Assembly: GCA_048500275.1 (NCBI GenBank)
Contig: JASNYI010000003.1
Span: forward strand, 248,001 to 312,000
Length of the DNA: 64,000 bases
DNA from: UBA5066 sp048500275
GTDB lineage: Bacteria > Acidobacteriota > Thermoanaerobaculia > UBA5066
Reading direction: 5' to 3'
Below are positions 60,551-64,000 of this stretch, piece by piece. The translations under genes and the position numbers were made by a program. Positions within the stretch are counted from its first letter, which is position 1; every line of letters begins with the position of its first letter. The notes under the pieces were generated by a model. It saw nothing but the letters and a program-made list of their open reading frames with translations, was not told the origin of the DNA and made no database searches.

Positions 60551-61836
60551 GACGCGTCCGGGTAGCCCGGGACCGGCCCCAGTGCGCGGTTCCCGGACCG
60601 GGTCAGGACGAGCTGGACGTCGCCGACGTACCGGCTCGCGAACGCCCCCTCGCAGTAGGCGAGGTAGAAGTCCCAGAGCCGGACGAAACGCTCGTCGTAG
60701 CCGAGCTCCCTCACCCGGGTCCGGCTCGCGAGGAACGCCGCGCGCCAGCGCCGGAGCGTCTCGGCGTAGTGGGCGCCGACGTCCTCGAGGTGGTGGATCA
60801 GGAGGCGCGAGCGGGCGGCGACGGCCGCCGCGACGGCCCCCACCGACGGGCAGTGGCTCCCCGGGAAGACGTGCTTCTGGATGAAGTCGGGGCGCCGGAG
60901 GAGGCGCTCGTGGCGGTCGTCGGGGACGGTGATCGCCTGGATCACCGCGATCCCCTCCGGCGCGAGGAGCCGGTCGACGGCCTCGAAGTACGCGGGGAGG
61001 AAGCGGTAGCCCACCGCCTCCAGCATCTCGATCGACACGACCCGATCGTACGACGTCCCTTCGCCCGGCAGGTCGCGGTAGTCGGCGAGGCGGATCTCCA
61101 CGCGGTCCGAGAGCCCCTCCCGCACCACCCGCTCCCTCGCCCAGGCCGCCTGCTCGAGAGAGAGGGTGACGCCCGTGACCCTCGCGCCGTGCTCCCTCGC
61201 GGCGAGGCAGGCGAACGAGCCCCAGCCGCAGCCGATCTCGAGGACGTGGTCGCCGGGCCGGATCCGGGCCTTCTCCGCGATCCGCCGGAGCTTCTTCTCC
61301 TGAGCCTCCTCCAGCGTCTCGCTCCCCGTCTCGAACAGGGCGCACGAGTAGGTCATCGACGGGTCGAGGAAGAGGCGGTAGAGGTCGTTGCCCAGGTCGT
61401 AGTGGGCCCGGACGTTCCGGCGGGACCCGGCGCGGGTGTTCCGGTTCAGCGCGTGGAGGAGCCTGTTCCCCGCGCCCACGACCCGGGTCAGCCACGTCTC
61501 GCGGTCCAAGAGGGCCGCGTTCGCCACGAAGAGGCGGACGAGCCCGGGCAGGTCGTCCGTCGTCCACTCGCCGTCGAGGAAGGCCTCGGCCGCGCCCAGG
61601 TCGCCGCCGAGAACGAGGGCCCGAAGCGGCTTCCAGGAACGCGCGGTGAGTCGGATCGGCCGCGCCCCTTCCGGGCCGAACCGCCGCGTCGTCCCGTCGG
61701 GAAGGGCGAGGAGGACGGCGCCGCCCTCGAGCCCCTCGAGGGCCTCGAGGACGAGGCGCGTCGCGAGCCGGTCGAGGGCGCCCGGGGTCGAGGCCCGCGG
61801 GGCGAAGGCGTCGGAGGCGGATTCGAAGGACGTCAC
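60547..61836 (-). CDS. cfa: Cyclopropane-fatty-acyl-phospholipid synthase family protein
   Basis: The 429-residue enzyme transfers a methylene or methyl group from SAM to acyl double bonds of membrane phospholipids. It has an N-terminal sterol-carrier-like domain (GGDLGAAEAFLDGEWTTDDLPGLVRLF), NVRAHYDLGNDLYRLFLDPSMTYSCALF, SAM motif VLEIGCGWGSFACLAAREHG, ADYRDLPGEG, VSIEMLEAVGYRFLPAYF and PDFIQKHVFPG with the bicarbonate-site region SIEMLEAVG. GTG 61836 overlaps the DUF1365 stop (GTGA). Confidence 0.93.
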   Translation of the reverse strand: MTSFESASDAFAPRASTPGALDRLATRLVLEALEGLEGGAVLLALPDGTTRRFGPEGARPIRLTARSWKPLRALVLGGDLGAAEAFLDGEWTTDDLPGLVRLFVANAALLDRETWLTRVVGAGNRLLHALNRNTRAGSRRNVRAHYDLGNDLYRLFLDPSMTYSCALFETGSETLEEAQEKKLRRIAEKARIRPGDHVLEIGCGWGSFACLAAREHGARVTGVTLSLEQAAWARERVVREGLSDRVEIRLADYRDLPGEGTSYDRVVSIEMLEAVGYRFLPAYFEAVDRLLAPEGIAVIQAITVPDDRHERLLRRPDFIQKHVFPGSHCPSVGAVAAAVAARSRLLIHHLEDVGAHYAETLRRWRAAFLASRTRVRELGYDERFVRLWDFYLAYCEGAFASRYVGDVQLVLTRSGNRALGPVPGYPDAS

Positions 61837-62615
61837 GCGACTCTCCTCGAGCGGATCAGCCCGGCCGGAGGCTCGGGGCGAGTGTAGACGGGGACCTGCT
61901 TCATCCAGAGCTTCAGGGCCTGCCAGTGGATCCAGGCGATGACGAGGACGGGCATGAGCGGGTGGCGGACGAGCGCGCGGGCGAGGCTCGCGGCCGTGAG
62001 CGGCTCGCGGCGCGCCGTGATGGTGGCGTCGAAGACCTTCTCGCCGTTCTCGAAGTCGTCGACGTGGACGGCGAGGCTCTCCCCGGGGACCGCGAGGTGG
62101 AACTCGTACTCGAGGTCCATCGGCAGGAACGGCGAGATGTGGAAGACCTTCGGGAAGCGGGGCGTGGAGATCCCCTTCTCGCTCCCCCGCCTCTCGAGGA
62201 CGTATCCGTACGTCTCGCCGAAGGTGTTGTTGATCTCGGCGACGGCGAGGTCGAGGCTCCCGTCCGGACCGAAGACGTAGTAGTAGCTCACCGGGTTGAA
62301 GGCGTAGCCGAGGACGCGAGCGTGCGTCAGAAGGAAGACCTTTCGCTCTCCCAGCTCGATCCCGCGCGACGCCAGCCAGTCCTTCAGCTTTTCCCGGATC
62401 GGTCGCTCCCCGGGGCCGAGGTAGTCCCGGTCGAAGAGCGCGCTCCACCCCCGGCCGTTGTGCCGGAAGAGGCCCAGCCTCTCCTCGAGGCGCGGCAGCT
62501 CGTCGAGGTCGAGGAAGAGCTGGTAGACCGGGTAGGAGAAGGAGTGGGGCTTCGGCAGAAGACGCCGGTGGCGGACCCGCCCTTCGTAGATGCAGGAGAC
62601 GGGGAGAGCCGTCAC
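61833..62615 (-). CDS. DUF1365 family protein
   Basis: The 260-residue product has the DUF1365 pattern CIYEGRVRHRRLLPKPHSFSYPVYQLFLDLDELPRL, LTHARVLGYAFNPVSYYYVF, EINNTFGETYGYVL and KVFHISPFLPMDLEYEF. It almost always neighbours the FAD oxidoreductase and cyclopropane synthase, as here, and is thought to take part in unsaturated fatty-acid modification. The function is unassigned. GTG 62615 overlaps the FAD gene stop by 4 nt. Confidence 0.92.
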   Translation of the reverse strand: MTALPVSCIYEGRVRHRRLLPKPHSFSYPVYQLFLDLDELPRLEERLGLFRHNGRGWSALFDRDYLGPGERPIREKLKDWLASRGIELGERKVFLLTHARVLGYAFNPVSYYYVFGPDGSLDLAVAEINNTFGETYGYVLERRGSEKGISTPRFPKVFHISPFLPMDLEYEFHLAVPGESLAVHVDDFENGEKVFDATITARREPLTAASLARALVRHPLMPVLVIAWIHWQALKLWMKQVPVYTRPEPPAGLIRSRRVA

Positions 62616-63868
62616 AGCGTCTCGGCCCCGAGCGAGGCCGCCGCGGCGAGGCCGGAGGAGAGCCCGTCCTCGTGGAAGCCGTAGCCGAAGTAGGCGCCGC
62701 AGAACCAGGTGCGGTTCCTCCCGTTCAGCGACGGCAGCTCGGCCTGGGTCGCGACGCTCTCGCGGGTGTACGCCGGGTGCGTGTAGAGGAGCCGCCGGGC
62801 GACCGCGCCCGCGGCGGGCTCGCGCGTCGGGTTCAGGGAGACGATCCACTCGGTCCGGGTCGGAAGGCCCTGGAGCCGGTTGATCGAGTAGTTCAGCGTG
62901 GCGGAGTTCCAGGGCCGTGAGCAGTCGTCGAGGTGGTAGTTCCACGAGGCTCGGGCCCGAGGGCGGCGCGGGAGGAACGAGGCGTCGGAGTGGAGGAGCG
63001 TCTCGTTTCGCGAGTAGCTCCAGGCCCCGAGCAGCCGCTTCTCGTCGGCCGTCGGCTCCTCGAGCATCGCGAGCGTCTCGTCGGCGTGCGCGGCGAGGAC
63101 GACGCCGTCGAACCGCTGCGAGCCGCCGTCCCCGAAGACGAGCTCGACGCCGTGGGCGTCGCGGCGCACCTTCGCGACGGGGCTCCCGAGGTGGATCCGG
63201 TCGCGGAACGGGGCCGTGAGGAGCTTCACGTACTCGCGGCTCCCGCCGTCGACCGTGCGCCAGCGGAACTGCGTCGTCACGCCGAGAAAGCCGTGGTTCA
63301 GGAAGAACCTCACGAGCGTCGCCGCGGGAAACGTCTCCATGGCGGCCGGGCCCGACGACCAGACCGAGGCCGCCATCGGGACGAGGTAGTGGCTCCGGAA
63401 GGCGCGGCCGTAGCCCTCGCGGTCGAGCCACGCGGCGAGGGTCAGCGACTCCGCCCCGGGCTCCTCGAGGAGGCGCGGCGCCTCCCGGTTGAACCGGGCG
63501 ATCTCGAGGAGCATCCCGTGGAAGGACGGCCGGAGGAGGTTCGAGGGCTGGGCGAAGACGCCCGCGAGGCCGGTGCCGCACCACTCGAGGTCGCAACGCT
63601 CGCAGCGAACGGAGAACGACATGTCGCTCTCTTTCGTCGGGACCCCGAGCTTCGCGAAGAGCTTCACGAGGTTGGGGTAGGTCACCTCGTTGTAGACGAG
63701 GAAGCCCGTGTCGACCGGGATCTCCCTGCCGCTCTCGTCGACGCCCACGGTGTGGCTGTGCCCGCCGGGGCGTCCGTCCCGCTCGAAGACCCTCACGTCG
63801 TGACGGGCGTTAAGAAGGAATGCCGCCGACAACCCGGAGATTCCCGTGCCTACGATCGCCAGCTTCAC
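62612..63868 (-). CDS. FAD-dependent oxidoreductase (amine-oxidase fold) of the lipid-modification operon
   Basis: The 418-residue product starts with the Rossmann motif KLAIVGTGISGLSAAFLL and GGHSHTV, then IPVDTGFLVYNEVTYPNL, FRWRTVDGGSREYVKLL, VVLAAHADETLAML and a C-terminal FAD contact FCGAYFGYGFHEDGLSSGLAAA. The family (COG2907-like) accompanies DUF1365 and cyclopropane synthases. It may desaturate or oxidise modified acyl chains. GTG 63868 has GGAGGACGT upstream. It opens the operon. Confidence 0.92.
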   Translation of the reverse strand: MKLAIVGTGISGLSAAFLLNARHDVRVFERDGRPGGHSHTVGVDESGREIPVDTGFLVYNEVTYPNLVKLFAKLGVPTKESDMSFSVRCERCDLEWCGTGLAGVFAQPSNLLRPSFHGMLLEIARFNREAPRLLEEPGAESLTLAAWLDREGYGRAFRSHYLVPMAASVWSSGPAAMETFPAATLVRFFLNHGFLGVTTQFRWRTVDGGSREYVKLLTAPFRDRIHLGSPVAKVRRDAHGVELVFGDGGSQRFDGVVLAAHADETLAMLEEPTADEKRLLGAWSYSRNETLLHSDASFLPRRPRARASWNYHLDDCSRPWNSATLNYSINRLQGLPTRTEWIVSLNPTREPAAGAVARRLLYTHPAYTRESVATQAELPSLNGRNRTWFCGAYFGYGFHEDGLSSGLAAAASLGAETL

Positions 63869-63896
63869 ACGTCCTCCGCCTCGCTCCCCCTACGAA

Positions 63897-63948
63897 ACGG
63901 ATCGGCGGATGGGATTTCCCCGACTTCGGCGTCATCCGCCCGATCCGT
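63897..63948 (-). promoter_or_regulatory. Long inverted repeat upstream of the lipid-modification operon
   Basis: Arms ACGGATCGGCGGATG (63897-63911) and the complement of ACGGATCGGGCGGATG (63933-63948) pair over 15 bp with one bulged base, around a 21-nt centre. It lies 29 nt before the FAD-gene GTG, so it is either a leader hairpin or an operator. Confidence 0.55.
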
Positions 63949-63982
63949 ACCTTTCCGGGCCACCCGGCGGCCCTCGCCGGGG

Positions 63983-63988
63983 TACGAT
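63983..63988 (+). promoter_or_regulatory. Possible -10 box TACGAT for a gene beyond the right edge
   Basis: TACGAT on the plus strand, same as the box before the M64 gene. Region 63869-64000 otherwise holds the FAD-gene ribosome site and the inverted repeat; I see no gene in it. Confidence 0.25.
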
Positions 63989-64000
63989 CTTCGGACAACG

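Overview
This is a GC-rich (roughly 70 %) bacterial chromosome segment. Coding density is very high. I see no rRNA, tRNA, insertion sequence, integrase or CRISPR array, and no gap above 300 bases without a gene. The gene mix is a Gram-negative type IV pilus assembly operon, SecDF-YajC, a zinc-type L28 protein, a bifunctional Rel, eukaryotic-type kinase and FHA/GAF/cyclase signalling proteins, a TPR-Roadblock protein and outer-membrane DUF1302/DUF1329 proteins. This fits a diderm such as an Acidobacteriota member (Thermoanaerobaculia or Holophagae-like). That assignment is inference from gene content, not from a search.

Left part (1-14.3 kb, minus strand). A TPR-Roadblock gene heads an apparent operon with accB, accC, aroK, a metallophosphoesterase and a lipoprotein cut by the window edge. 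Upstream, and separated from it by a clear intrinsic terminator, is pilM-pilN-pilO-pilP-pilQ followed by a small lipoprotein and a 986-residue IPT/TIG-repeat lipoprotein. The pil operon starts at a recognisable promoter in a divergent region that also carries a good promoter for rpmB.

Middle (14.5-34.7 kb) is mostly housekeeping: rpmB, rel, a YqaA/DedA protein, a CNNM/CorC protein, a TerC/Alx protein, secD-secF, a YhaN/YhaO-like ATPase-nuclease pair, yajC-tgt, a FYDLN-acid protein with folK, a serine acetyltransferase, a TatT-like protein, DUF3467, a thioredoxin-like protein, an AlkD-like protein, mnmA and pterin carbinolamine dehydratase. secDF and yajC-tgt are adjacent but interrupted by the YhaN/YhaO pair.

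Right part (35-64 kb) is more accessory: a PAS-LuxR regulator, a secreted phosphatase-family enzyme, a second-type RsmH, a PLP transsulfuration enzyme with phosphofructokinase and a Ser/Thr kinase, an FHA-GAF-adenylate cyclase, an acyl-CoA dehydrogenase with an acyl-CoA synthetase, an M64 peptidase, and a four-gene envelope module (DUF1302 barrel, DUF1329, YCF48 propeller, RND pump). It closes with a tightly overlapped lipid-modification operon (FAD oxidoreductase, DUF1365, cyclopropane synthase, DUF2062, a second cyclopropane-synthase-like methyltransferase, msrA).

Two things stand out. First, the DUF1302-DUF1329-YCF48-RND module looks like a complete trans-envelope transport line for an unknown, probably hydrophobic, substrate. 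Second, many first-in-operon genes lack a Shine-Dalgarno sequence but have a TANNNT box (often followed by CC) 6-11 nt before the start codon, while operon-internal genes have good Shine-Dalgarno sequences. This suggests leaderless transcripts are common here.
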